A stretch of 18,620 bases of DNA from the NCBI GenBank assembly GCA_964456445.1, contig CAYWBI010000068.1:1-18620 (forward strand), in the 5' to 3' direction. Positions 7,897-15,055 of the stretch are shown here, in pieces (within the stretch, counting starts at the first letter, position 1; each line of letters starts with the position of its first letter). The translations under genes and the position numbers were made by a program. The notes beneath the pieces were generated by a model that was not told the DNA's origin, did not search any database, and saw only the letters and a list, made by a program, of their open reading frames with translations. This DNA comes from CAYWBI01 sp964456445. Lineage in GTDB: Bacteria; Calditrichota; Calditrichia; Calditrichales; J004.

Positions 7897-9045
7897 TTAC
7901 TTTGAAAACTCTTTAAATGCCTCACGAAAAATAACCATACGCTGTACCTCGGAGGTGCCCTCACCAATTTCCATCAGTTTGGCGTCCCGCCAATAGCGTT
8001 CCACCTCATAATCCTGAACATAGCCGTAGCCGCCATGGATTTGGATGGCTTCCTTGGTAATTTCCATTGTTGCTTCCGTGGTAAACAGCTTGGCAATAGA
8101 CGCTTCAATTTTAAAAGGCTTGTTTGTATTCCGTAATTGGGCCGCATGATAAACCAAATGTTCCGCAGCCTCAATTTTCATACGCATATCTGCAAGTTTA
8201 AACTGTGTGGCTTGAAAATCAAGCAATTTTTTTCCGAATTGTTCCCGCTCGTTGGCATAATGCATGGCTTTTGAATACGCCGCCTTGGCGATGCCCAGCG
8301 TTTGCGCAGCAATCCCAACCCTTCCGCCATCCAGGGTGGCCAAAAATTGTTTATAACCATGATCCAATTTACCCAACAGGTTTTCAGCCGGAACTTTTAC
8401 ATTGTTAAAATGAAGCATACTTGTAGGAGAACCGCGCATACCGAGTTTTTTTTCTTGTTTTCCTACCTCAAAACCAGGCATGCCATTTTCCAGGATAAAG
8501 CTGGAAATGCCCCGCGCCCCTTTGCTTTTATCGGTTACAGCGGTTACCACAAAAATATCGGCATAGGCTGCATTGGTAATAAAAACCTTCGAGCCATTGA
8601 GGATAAAATGATCACCTTTACGTACAGCGGTAGATTTTGTCCCGCTGGCGTCACTACCGGCGCCTGGCTCGGTCAGGCCAAAGGCCCCAAGCTTCTCGCC
8701 CTTTGCCAGGGGGACCAGGTATTTTTGTTTTTGCTGCTCTGTGCCAAACATATCGATGGGGGTGGACGCCAGCGAAATATGGGCAGAATAGGACAAGGCT
8801 GTGGAGGCGCATACCCGGGCCAGTTCTTCCAATGTGATCACAAAGGAGATATAATCCATACCTGCGCCTCCATAGTCAGCGCTGATCGGTAAACCCAACA
8901 GGTGCAAACCCGCCATTTTTTTAAATGTCTCTTTGGCAAATCTCTGATTTTCATCAATCTCAATGGCAATAGGCGCCATCTCTTTGCGCGCAAAATCCCG
9001 GACCATTTCCCGGACCATACGGTGTTCTTCGCTAAATTCTATCAT
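7897..9045 (-). CDS. Acyl-CoA dehydrogenase, butyryl/short-chain type
   Basis: A 382-residue FAD-dependent acyl-CoA dehydrogenase that would introduce the alpha-beta double bond in an acyl-CoA and pass electrons to an electron-transfer flavoprotein. The N-terminal helical domain leads to the middle beta domain with GLTEPGAGSDASG and the FITNA block. The C-terminal helical domain carries IHGGYGYVQDYEVER and RDAKLMEIGEGTSEVQ. The glutamate in IGEGTSEVQ (about residue 362) is at the catalytic-base position of short- and medium-chain enzymes. Isovaleryl-CoA dehydrogenase has its base elsewhere, so that class is less likely. The ATG at 9045 has GGAGA five bases upstream. The gene sits between panD and pgpH on the same strand with short gaps; no metabolic link to either is evident. 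Confidence 0.95.
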   Translation of the reverse strand: MIEFSEEHRMVREMVRDFARKEMAPIAIEIDENQRFAKETFKKMAGLHLLGLPISADYGGAGMDYISFVITLEELARVCASTALSYSAHISLASTPIDMFGTEQQKQKYLVPLAKGEKLGAFGLTEPGAGSDASGTKSTAVRKGDHFILNGSKVFITNAAYADIFVVTAVTDKSKGARGISSFILENGMPGFEVGKQEKKLGMRGSPTSMLHFNNVKVPAENLLGKLDHGYKQFLATLDGGRVGIAAQTLGIAKAAYSKAMHYANEREQFGKKLLDFQATQFKLADMRMKIEAAEHLVYHAAQLRNTNKPFKIEASIAKLFTTEATMEITKEAIQIHGGYGYVQDYEVERYWRDAKLMEIGEGTSEVQRMVIFREAFKEFSK

Positions 9046-9138
9046 TTATCTCTCCACTGGGTATGATGTCTTAAAATCCTTATCGAGAAAAAAATCAGCT
9101 TCATAAGGGGGAGGTTGGTAAGAATAAGATTATTAAGT

Positions 9139-9513
9139 TCAAAGACCCGGATTTGGTCTTTCGATGGACTTAATATGGTTCTCATCACAGAGAAGCACGA
9201 TTAATGGTGAATAATCGGCCAATTCCGATTCTTTATACTGGGCGTAGGTTATAATGATAACCTTATCGCCCACGTGTGCCAAGCGGGCCGCCGCGCCGTT
9301 CAGACAAATTTCGCCGCTGTCCTTTTTACCCGTTATGGCATAAGTGGTGAAACGCGCGCCATTATTAATGTTGACCACATCGACTTTTTCAAAGGGTCTT
9401 ATTTCGGCAGCCTGCATCATTTCCGGATCGATGGAGATGCTGCCCTCATAATTAAGGTTGGCGTCGGTAACCGTGGCACGGTGCAATTTTGATTTTAGAA
9501 ATAAAAGTTCCAT
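9139..9513 (-). CDS. panD: Aspartate 1-decarboxylase proenzyme
   Basis: PanD makes beta-alanine from aspartate for pantothenate and coenzyme A synthesis. It is made as a proenzyme that cleaves itself between Gly24 and Ser25, turning Ser25 into a pyruvoyl group. The protein (124 residues, normal length) shows all expected positions: Lys9 in SKLHRATVTDA, the YEGS processing site at 22-25, Arg54 and Tyr58 in ARFTTYAI, and NGAAA at 72-76. The ATG at 9513 is preceded by AAGGA only one to two bases away, an unusually short spacing. It lies 77 bases after the miaB stop and 93 bases before the acyl-CoA dehydrogenase start, on the same strand. No panB or panC is present in the window. Confidence 0.97.
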   Translation of the reverse strand: MELLFLKSKLHRATVTDANLNYEGSISIDPEMMQAAEIRPFEKVDVVNINNGARFTTYAITGKKDSGEICLNGAAARLAHVGDKVIIITYAQYKESELADYSPLIVLLCDENHIKSIERPNPGL

Positions 9514-9590
9514 ATCCTTACTGATTTTTTAATTTAAAGTTCTAAATTTAGCGAGATGATCGGCCAGTATCAAGCAAACATTGAGATTAT

Positions 9591-10892
9591 TTATACAGCC
9601 TCTCCAATTAATGTATGTGACGTCACTTCATTTATTTTCACATCAATAAAGAAACCTGTTTCCACCGTAGTTTGTGGAAAAACAACAATTTTATTGCCAT
9701 CTGTCCGCCCCAATTGCTGTTGCGGTTTTTTGCCGCTGCCTTCAACCAGAACACTAAAAACCCTCCCGAGATGTGCCTGGTTCCGTTCCAGTGAATGCTG
9801 GTTTTGCAGCTCCACAAGCCGCGTTATCCGCGAGGTCTTTTCTTGTTCACTCACATCATCCGGAAATTTTCGTGATGCAATGGTTTGCTTACGTTCGGAA
9901 TATTTAAACATAAAAGCAGCATCAAACTTTACTTTTTTCATCACATCGAGCGTATCTAAAAATTCAGCTTCCGTTTCCGTAGGAAAGCCGACGATAACAT
10001 CGGTGGTCAATACAACATCCGGTACGGTTTTACGGATTTGTTCTACAAGAGCTAAAAATTCTTCCCGGGTATAGGTGCGGTTCATCATTTCCAGTACGCG
10101 GTTATTACCGGCTTGCAATGGCAAGTGGATATTCTTACAGATTTTTGGGTTTTCTGCCATCAATTGTAAAAATTTCGCGGGAAAGTCTTTGGGGTGTGGC
10201 GAGGTAAAACGGATACGTTCAAGCCCATCGACCCGGCTTGTCATCTCCATCAGATCTGCAAAATCATATTTTTCATAACGGTAAGAATTGACATTTTGCC
10301 CCAGCAAACTTACCTGCTTGTAGCCTTTCTCCACCAATCGTTCCACTTCTTCCACCACGTTCCGTGGATCGCGGCTACGCTCCCTTCCACGGGTATAGGG
10401 CACAACGCAAAAGGTACAAAAGTTATCGCACCCGCGCATTACCGCCACCCAAGCGTTTATACCGCCTTCCGGGGCAGGAAAAACATCGCTATAGGTTTCA
10501 AACTCCGATAAGGTCAGATAGAAATCTTTTTGCCCGCTGCCCTTTACCTTGTCGATCATGCCCGGCAGTTTTTTATAGGCGTCGGGGCCGGCCACAATAT
10601 CCACACCGATTTTCTTTTCCAGGAGTTCTTTTTTCAGGTTCTGGGCCATGCAGCCCAAAACGCCCATCACCAGTTTTTTGTTTTTTTGACGCAATTGTTT
10701 TAGTACGGTCAACCGCTGATGCACCTTGTTATGGGCATTCTCACGTACCGAGCAGGTGTTAAGAAATATCACATCTGCCTTTTCCGGGGCGTCAACGATG
10801 CTATAATCATTTCTGATCAAAATACTTTTCACTATCTCACTGTCATATTCGTTCATCTGACAGCCATAGGTTTCGATATAAACTTTATTCAA
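9591..10892 (-). CDS. miaB: tRNA-2-methylthio-N6-dimethylallyladenosine synthase MiaB
   Basis: MiaB is a radical-SAM methylthiotransferase that adds a methylthio group to i6A37 in tRNAs reading UNN codons. Cysteines of the auxiliary cluster are at 11, 47 and 81, and those of the radical-SAM cluster are at 155, 159 and 162 in GCDNFCTFCVVPYTRGRE. The last block, with VVPYTRGRERSR, is characteristic of MiaB rather than MtaB or RimO. The C-terminal TRAM region is present. I place the start at TTG 10892, giving 433 residues beginning MNKVYIETYGCQMN, because GGGAG lies seven bases upstream. The in-frame GTG at 10898 would be only one base from that site. The gene begins 19 bases after the frameshifted toxin's stop codon, so it may be read from the toxin-antitoxin transcript as well as from further upstream. 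Confidence 0.95.
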   Translation of the reverse strand: MNKVYIETYGCQMNEYDSEIVKSILIRNDYSIVDAPEKADVIFLNTCSVRENAHNKVHQRLTVLKQLRQKNKKLVMGVLGCMAQNLKKELLEKKIGVDIVAGPDAYKKLPGMIDKVKGSGQKDFYLTLSEFETYSDVFPAPEGGINAWVAVMRGCDNFCTFCVVPYTRGRERSRDPRNVVEEVERLVEKGYKQVSLLGQNVNSYRYEKYDFADLMEMTSRVDGLERIRFTSPHPKDFPAKFLQLMAENPKICKNIHLPLQAGNNRVLEMMNRTYTREEFLALVEQIRKTVPDVVLTTDVIVGFPTETEAEFLDTLDVMKKVKFDAAFMFKYSERKQTIASRKFPDDVSEQEKTSRITRLVELQNQHSLERNQAHLGRVFSVLVEGSGKKPQQQLGRTDGNKIVVFPQTTVETGFFIDVKINEVTSHTLIGEAV

Positions 10893-10911
10893 ACACACAC
10901 TCCCGCAATTT

Positions 10912-11248
10912 TCAGTCCTTAAAAAATTTTAATAATTTCTGCTGAAAGACTGAACTGTCAAGTTTTGACAATTTTCCAAGTTTTTTTACAATAATCGATC
11001 TTTCTATAGTCGCAAACTTCATCCTTACTAAAGAAGGTTTTGGTAATTGCGCCAACTTCCATTCCTCTATCAGATAATCACCCAACCTTTTATCCCGATC
11101 GATTTTGCTTGTGATAAAAGAAATAACAATATCCGCACCCGTGTTATAGGTATCGGGTGAAACAATTAGCCCCGGCCTTTTTTTTTGAGCTGGTCAGATC
11201 GCTAAAAGGAAATGGGACTAAGACGATATCCCATTTATTATAAATCAT
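10912..11248 (-). pseudogene. PemK/MazF-like endoribonuclease toxin, frameshifted at an A9 run
   Basis: From the ATG at 11248 the first frame reads MIYNKWDIVLVPFPFSDLTS, the typical N-terminus of PemK/MazF toxins, and stops after 34 codons (TAA at 11146-11144). One frame over, the protein continues as RPGLIVSPDTYNTGADIV and later LVRMKFATIERS, ending at TGA 10914-10912. The two parts join perfectly if one base is removed from the run of nine A residues (plus-strand T run at 11178-11186), giving 111 residues, the normal family length. The rest of the reading frame is undamaged. Such toxins cleave mRNA and are held in check by their cognate antitoxin. The ATG lies 11 bases inside the antitoxin gene. 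Possible explanations are a recent inactivation, a homopolymer sequencing error, phase variation, or slippage that restores the frame in some transcripts. Confidence 0.85.
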
Positions 11249-11480
11249 TGTAGATTTCATCTTCCTCATTATCCCACTCATCAAACGAAATTTCAGACAC
11301 GGCCAATAAATCCCTGATTTCCAATTTCTCGGATAAAAGGTTTAACATCTTTTTATTATTGCGAATATATTCATCAACCAATCCCGAGATAACCGCTCCA
11401 ATAGTTTTACCTTCTATGGAGGCAATCACCTTTAATAATTTTCTTTTATTATCATCAATCCTGACACTCATTATGTCCAT
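11238..11480 (-). CDS. Ribbon-helix-helix-like antitoxin, partner of the PemK/MazF-like toxin
   Basis: I choose the ATG at 11480 (80 residues), which has GAGGAG six bases upstream; an earlier ATG at 11501 would precede that site. The N-terminal part (MSVRIDDNKRKLLKVIASIEG) looks like the DNA-binding strand and first helix of a CopG/RHH domain, followed by a second helix ending VDEYIRNNKK. The C-terminal tail is strongly acidic (SFDEWDNEEDEIYNDL), as expected for the segment that neutralises a PemK-type toxin. The gene overlaps the toxin start by 11 bases, the usual arrangement. It is AT-rich compared with mtaB and miaB on either side, consistent with acquisition. The antitoxin is intact although its toxin is out of frame. 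Confidence 0.8.
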   Translation of the reverse strand: MDIMSVRIDDNKRKLLKVIASIEGKTIGAVISGLVDEYIRNNKKMLNLLSEKLEIRDLLAVSEISFDEWDNEEDEIYNDL

Positions 11481-11505
11481 AACAAACTCCTCTTGTAACA
11501 AAAAC

Positions 11506-11513
11506 TACATGTA
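11506..11513. promoter_or_regulatory. Candidate antitoxin operator (TACATGTA palindrome)
   Basis: A perfect 8-base palindrome lies between the candidate -10 element and the ribosome site of the antitoxin gene. It sits inside a looser inverted arrangement with AACTA on one side and TAGTT on the other (11503-11521). RHH antitoxins usually repress their own operons from palindromes at this position; the assignment here is inference. Confidence 0.35.
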
Positions 11514-11541
11514 ACATAGTTTACATCGGGCAATGTATCAA
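11513..11541 (-). promoter_or_regulatory. Candidate promoter of the toxin-antitoxin module
   Basis: On the minus strand TTGATA (11541-11536) is followed after 17 bases by TATGTT (11518-11513), a sigma70-like pair about 30 bases upstream of the antitoxin start. The -35 element overlaps the stop codon of mtaB, so the module would have its own promoter inside a longer gene run. If the organism uses Bacteroidota-type promoters, this reading would be weaker. Confidence 0.35.
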
Positions 11542-12854
11542 ACAAGTTCTCCAATTATCCGGTCTTGCTCAACACGTACAAGTTTCACTTTTTTGATTTG
11601 ATTTTGCAGATTGGAAGTGCTTTGCACATTTACACGCATATAATTGCCGGTAAAGCCGCCCCAGCTTCCCTGTTTTTCTTCCTCAAATAAAACATCCATG
11701 GTTTGATTTAAAAATTTTTGATAAAACATTTCCTTTTTACGCCGGCCCATTTCAGCAAGTTCTGTATAGCGTCTCTTTTTTTCCTGTGGATTTACTTTTG
11801 GCCCCATTTTATAGGAACTGGTACCTTCACGATCTGAGTAAGTAAAAACATGAAAATAGGAAACAGGCAAATCGGCCAACAGCTTTTTGGAATTTTTATA
11901 TGCCTCTTCACCCTCCCTGGGATAACCGACCATAATATCCGTTCCAAGACCAATATGTGGGATTTTAGACACAGTGTATTCTATAAATTCCCTAAAGAAT
12001 GTGGCATCATGTTTTCGGCGCATGGATTCAAGAACCGCATCGTCCCCACTTTGCAACGGGATATGCAGGTAGGGGCAGATTTTTTTTGATTTGGCCATAA
12101 AATCGATCACTTCACGGCCTATAGTTGTTGGCTCGATGGAGCTAATCCGTACACGTTCCAGGCCGGAAATATTTTCCAGGGCTTGCAATATATCCAAAAA
12201 GTTTTTACCCGAGTCGGCGTAAGTGCCCACATTCACTCCGGTGAGGACAATTTCTTTATGATCCATTGCAACCAGCTTATGGGCTTCGTCGAGCACATCA
12301 TCAAAAGTACGGCTGCGTGCAGGTCCCCGCGCTTTGGCGATGATGCAAAAGGAACAGACAAAATTGCAACCATCCTGAATCTTAAGATTGGCCCGGGTGG
12401 TGTTATCATATAAGCCAACGGACTCCACGATAAAACTGTCCCTGGAAATTTTGGGCGTATGCACCACACGCGGTTGCTCTTGCTTGGCCAGGCTGTCCAA
12501 TAAGTGCGCCAAATGCATCTTATGCTCGTTGCCGACAATCAGGTCAACCCCTTCTATTTTACGAATGGCCTCCAGACCGGTTTGGGCATAACAGCCAACG
12601 ACCGCTACAAAAGAATCGGGATTGGAACGGATGCTTTTACGTACCGCCTGGCGGCATTTGGATTCGGCCTGCCCGGTTACCGTGCAGGTGTTCACCACCG
12701 TTAAATCCGACGGCAATCCAAACTCCACAATTTTAAAACCCTGATCCTGAAGCCCCTTGGCTATGATCGCTGTCTCGGCCTGATTCAGACGGCATCCGAG
12801 TGTGTGCAGAGATGCAGTTCTGGGAGTGTTTGTTTGTTCCACTTGATTTTCCAT
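11538..12854 (-). CDS. mtaB: tRNA (N6-threonylcarbamoyladenosine(37)-C2)-methylthiotransferase MtaB
   Basis: MtaB is a radical-SAM enzyme that converts t6A37 to ms2t6A37 in tRNAs reading ANN codons. Auxiliary-cluster cysteines are at 21 (LGCRLNQAET), 57 (NTCTV) and 88 (VGCYA). Radical-SAM cysteines are at 163, 167 and 170 in DGCNFVCSFCIIAKARG. The opening HTLGCRLNQAE and the CSFCII block are typical of MtaB and unlike the MiaB in this window. A C-terminal TRAM-like segment (YMRVNVQST) is present. I take ATG 12854 as the start (438 residues); the frame extends back to a TTG at 12899 without support. It is the first gene of the leftward run and is divergent from the MATE gene, with 302 bases between. 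Confidence 0.93.
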   Translation of the reverse strand: MENQVEQTNTPRTASLHTLGCRLNQAETAIIAKGLQDQGFKIVEFGLPSDLTVVNTCTVTGQAESKCRQAVRKSIRSNPDSFVAVVGCYAQTGLEAIRKIEGVDLIVGNEHKMHLAHLLDSLAKQEQPRVVHTPKISRDSFIVESVGLYDNTTRANLKIQDGCNFVCSFCIIAKARGPARSRTFDDVLDEAHKLVAMDHKEIVLTGVNVGTYADSGKNFLDILQALENISGLERVRISSIEPTTIGREVIDFMAKSKKICPYLHIPLQSGDDAVLESMRRKHDATFFREFIEYTVSKIPHIGLGTDIMVGYPREGEEAYKNSKKLLADLPVSYFHVFTYSDREGTSSYKMGPKVNPQEKKRRYTELAEMGRRKKEMFYQKFLNQTMDVLFEEEKQGSWGGFTGNYMRVNVQSTSNLQNQIKKVKLVRVEQDRIIGELV

Positions 12855-13051
12855 AATTATTCTTTTTTGGCTTGATGTCTCCCATAACCGGGAAAACAAT
12901 CACTGTGTTGGAAATATTTAACAAAAGGCAAGGAATTTAAGGTTTATTGCCATCGATTGCCACTTTTCTATTTTAGTAATTCCCTTGATTGGTACATGTA
13001 CAATTCCAATTCTCAGTGTGTAATTAAAAACAAAAATTCATGTTTAACATT

Positions 13052-13081
13052 TTGCACCGTAATCGACGGTTGTTGTATCTT
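13052..13081 (+). promoter_or_regulatory. Candidate promoter of the MATE gene
   Basis: TTGCAC (13052-13057) is followed after 18 bases by TATCTT (13076-13081). Transcription would start near 13088 and leave a leader of about 70 bases. The match to consensus is moderate. Confidence 0.3.
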
Positions 13082-13108
13082 CAGTTTCGAAAATATTATT
13101 TCGCTGAA
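13080..13108 (+). promoter_or_regulatory. Bulged hairpin in the MATE leader
   Basis: TTCAG (13080-13084) pairs with CTGAA (13104-13108), and CGAAA (13088-13092) pairs with TTTCG (13099-13103), leaving a three-T bulge and a six-base loop. No T-run follows, so it is not a terminator. If transcription begins near 13088, as the candidate promoter predicts, only the inner stem would be in the RNA. Confidence 0.3.
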
Positions 13109-13156
13109 TATTGGTTTATTTGCATACAACTTTTTCAAAAACACACAAGTAGTTTT

Positions 13157-14476
13157 ATGAAGTATAAAGAACATTTTAAACGTACGATAACCCTGGCCAT
13201 CCCAATGGTAATCGGTCAGTTAGGGCATATGGCCATGGGTGTGGTCGATACGGTTATGATTGGGCGTTTGGGGGCTGTTCCCCTCGCCGCGGCGGCCCTT
13301 GCCAATGCGCTATTCACTCAATTCATGGTTTTTGGCCTGGGGCTTTCTTTTGCGCTTTCCCCTCTTATCTCCGCCGCAAAGCAAACAAATGACACGGAGA
13401 AACCACACAGCCTGTTGCAGCATAGCCTTATGATAAACATGCTGGCCGGTGTGCTGCTGACCGCCATCATCCTGGGGGCCGTGCTGCTCCTGCCCTATTT
13501 GGGTCAGGAACAGGACGTGGCTGTTCAAACTGTTCCATATCTTAAAACCCTGGCCTATTCTCTTATTCCCGTGATGTTTTTCCAGACCTGGCGGCAGTTC
13601 AGTGACGGGTTTTCCATTGTTAAGCCCGCCATGTTTATCATTTTGATTGCCAACATTGTAAATATATTTTTCAACTGGCTGCTCATCTTTGGAAAATGGG
13701 GGTTTCCACAACTCGATTTGTTGGGCGCAGGGATATCCACCTTTATCACTCGGTTTTTCATGGCTTTGGCCATGTTTCTTTTTGTGATTAAGGCAAAGCC
13801 TTTTAAAATTTACAATCCTCTAAAGATGCGTATAAAATATCACTGGAGCGCAATAGCGGAAATCATCCGTTTGGGTGTTCCCTCTGCCTTCCAGGCATTT
13901 TTTGAACTGGCAGCTTTTTCCGGCGTGGCCATCATGATCGGCTGGCTTGGCGCCAAACCGCTGGCCGCACACCAAATTGCATTAAATATGGCAGCCATTA
14001 CATTTATGTTTGCCCTGGGAATCTCACAGGCCTCTGCCATCCTGGTTGGCGGCGAATTTGGAAAAGGCGCCCTCGGTCATCCACGCAAGGCCGGGCTGGC
14101 CGCCTTGCTTTTGGGGGCAGTCGTTATGGCGGGCAACGGGCTTATTTTTATTTTGTTCCGGCACACGCTCGTCACCTGGTATATCGATGACCCGGTTGTG
14201 CAAAATTTGGCGGCCGGTCTATTGATTATAGCGGCCATTTTCCAGGTTTTTGATGGGATACAGGCGGTGGGCGTTGGCATTTTACGCGGCATCATGGATG
14301 CAAAGGTCCCCACAATTATCACCTTTGTAGCTTATTGGATCCTTAGCCTGCCGGTGGGCTATATTATCGGTTTTAAATTGGGCTATGGCGTAAGTGGGGT
14401 CTGGATCGGTTTTGTAAGCGGATTGGGTTCGGCAGCCATTATGCTGACGATACGTTTCTATCGAAAGACACGTTGA
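13157..14476 (+). CDS. MATE-family multidrug and toxin efflux protein (NorM-like)
   Basis: A 439-residue integral membrane protein with about twelve hydrophobic segments in two similar halves, the MATE layout. Family signatures include PMVIGQLGHMAMGVVDTVMIGRLG near the N-terminus, AAHQIALNMAAITFM in the second half, and VFDGIQAVGVGILRGIMDAKVP near the C-terminus. Such proteins expel cationic drugs or metabolites in exchange for sodium ions or protons; the substrate here is unknown. I choose the ATG at 13157 (MKYKEHFKRTITLAIP), because the open frame back to 13040 begins with an implausible aromatic and basic stretch, although no strong ribosome site precedes 13157. It is a single plus-strand gene, divergent from mtaB, with no evident terminator downstream. 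Confidence 0.92.
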   Translation: MKYKEHFKRTITLAIPMVIGQLGHMAMGVVDTVMIGRLGAVPLAAAALANALFTQFMVFGLGLSFALSPLISAAKQTNDTEKPHSLLQHSLMINMLAGVLLTAIILGAVLLLPYLGQEQDVAVQTVPYLKTLAYSLIPVMFFQTWRQFSDGFSIVKPAMFIILIANIVNIFFNWLLIFGKWGFPQLDLLGAGISTFITRFFMALAMFLFVIKAKPFKIYNPLKMRIKYHWSAIAEIIRLGVPSAFQAFFELAAFSGVAIMIGWLGAKPLAAHQIALNMAAITFMFALGISQASAILVGGEFGKGALGHPRKAGLAALLLGAVVMAGNGLIFILFRHTLVTWYIDDPVVQNLAAGLLIIAAIFQVFDGIQAVGVGILRGIMDAKVPTIITFVAYWILSLPVGYIIGFKLGYGVSGVWIGFVSGLGSAAIMLTIRFYRKTR

Positions 14477-14794
14477 TTATTAAAAATATAAAGTTCACGT
14501 AGCAGATTTATTTTAAATGTATTTCCCGGCAAATTTCTTTGGAGTTGTCGGTAACTATTTTTTTATAAAGGATCTTACCGATCTTATATTCGTCGTGTAG
14601 TCTGTGTTTTTAAAATCAGAACATTCCTGTCCGGTTTAAATTAAAAATCCCTGATATTTCCACATAACTCCATAAAAAACAATTGACTTTTTTCTTTTTC
14701 ATGGAAATAAGTTCATCTGTTCTTTTATTGAAAGAGTAAGCCCGTACCGGCCTGCACCTGCCGATCCGCATTTTTTTGCTTTTCGGTGGACTAA

Positions 14795-14918
14795 CCCCGT
14801 TCTTTAGGGCGGGGAGGGAAACGGGCAACGCAACGAATGGGGCTTCAGCCCAACCACTTCACGGGCTAAAGCCCGGGCTAATCGCCAGGATCGTTTGTCC
14901 CCGGGATAAATCCCGGGG
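14795..14918. repeat. Cluster of four GC-rich hairpins (REP-like or IS200/IS605-end-like)
   Basis: Four compact inverted repeats occur within 124 bases. They are CCCCG/CGGGG (14795-14799 and 14810-14814), GGGCT/AGCCC (14840-14851), CGGGC-TAAA-GCCCG (14862-14875) and CCCCGGGAT/ATCCCGGGG with a two-base centre (14899-14918). Three share a core resembling GGGCT-AA-AGCCC. They are not followed by T-runs, so they are not ordinary terminators, and they differ in sequence, so this is not a CRISPR array. Structures like these occur as dispersed REP palindromes and at the ends of IS200/IS605-type elements; no transposase is present here. Which of these it is cannot be settled from one copy. Confidence 0.6.
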
Positions 14919-15005
14919 TTATTCATGAAGGCACCGGAGTTATCTCCCAAAATTAAAGCGGACAGTATTGAAACCAGCAGTAAAAGCGCATATAACGAAT
15001 AAAAT

Positions 15006-15033
15006 TTGACAATAACCTTTTTCTAAGTATATT
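15006..15033 (+). promoter_or_regulatory. Promoter of the abiE module
   Basis: A perfect TTGACA (15006-15011) is followed after 16 bases by TATATT (15028-15033), about 30 bases upstream of the start. The same bases also fit a Bacteroidota-style TTTG and TA--TTT pattern. Confidence 0.55.
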
Positions 15034-15055
15034 TAATTAACTTTTTTGTTAATTA
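15034..15055. promoter_or_regulatory. Perfect inverted repeat, candidate AbiEi operator
   Basis: TAATTAAC (15034-15041) and GTTAATTA (15048-15055) are exact reverse complements separated by six T residues. The repeat fills the space between the -10 element and the AGG ribosome site (15055-15057). AbiEi antitoxins repress their own operon by binding inverted repeats, so this is the natural operator; the RNA form could also fold over the ribosome site. Confidence 0.5.

Larger units (their letters stand above)
12855..13156. promoter_or_regulatory. Divergent control region between mtaB and the MATE gene
   Basis: About 300 AT-rich bases must contain promoters for both directions. Visible elements are a perfect 10-base palindrome GTACATGTAC at 12992-13001, a candidate rightward promoter at 13052-13081 and a bulged hairpin at 13080-13108. 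No clear leftward promoter for mtaB was found, and the open frame that extends the MATE gene back to 13040 looks non-coding. Confidence 0.4.

Noticed and set aside
8302..8892. 196-codon plus-strand open frame
   Set aside because: It lies wholly opposite the acyl-CoA dehydrogenase, has no family motif, and is a shadow of its codon pattern.
13040..13156. 39-residue N-terminal extension of the MATE protein
   Set aside because: It is rich in Phe, Tyr and Arg without a membrane-protein pattern, overlaps promoter-like and hairpin sequences, and the family normally starts a few residues before the first membrane segment.
14616..14828. 70-codon minus-strand frame in the gene-free region
   Set aside because: It begins inside the hairpin cluster, has no ribosome site and has a lysine-rich, non-domain-like sequence.
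14795..14918. CRISPR array or ordinary terminator
   Set aside because: The hairpin units differ in sequence and spacing, so there are no repeats with equal spacers, and no T-run follows any of the stems.
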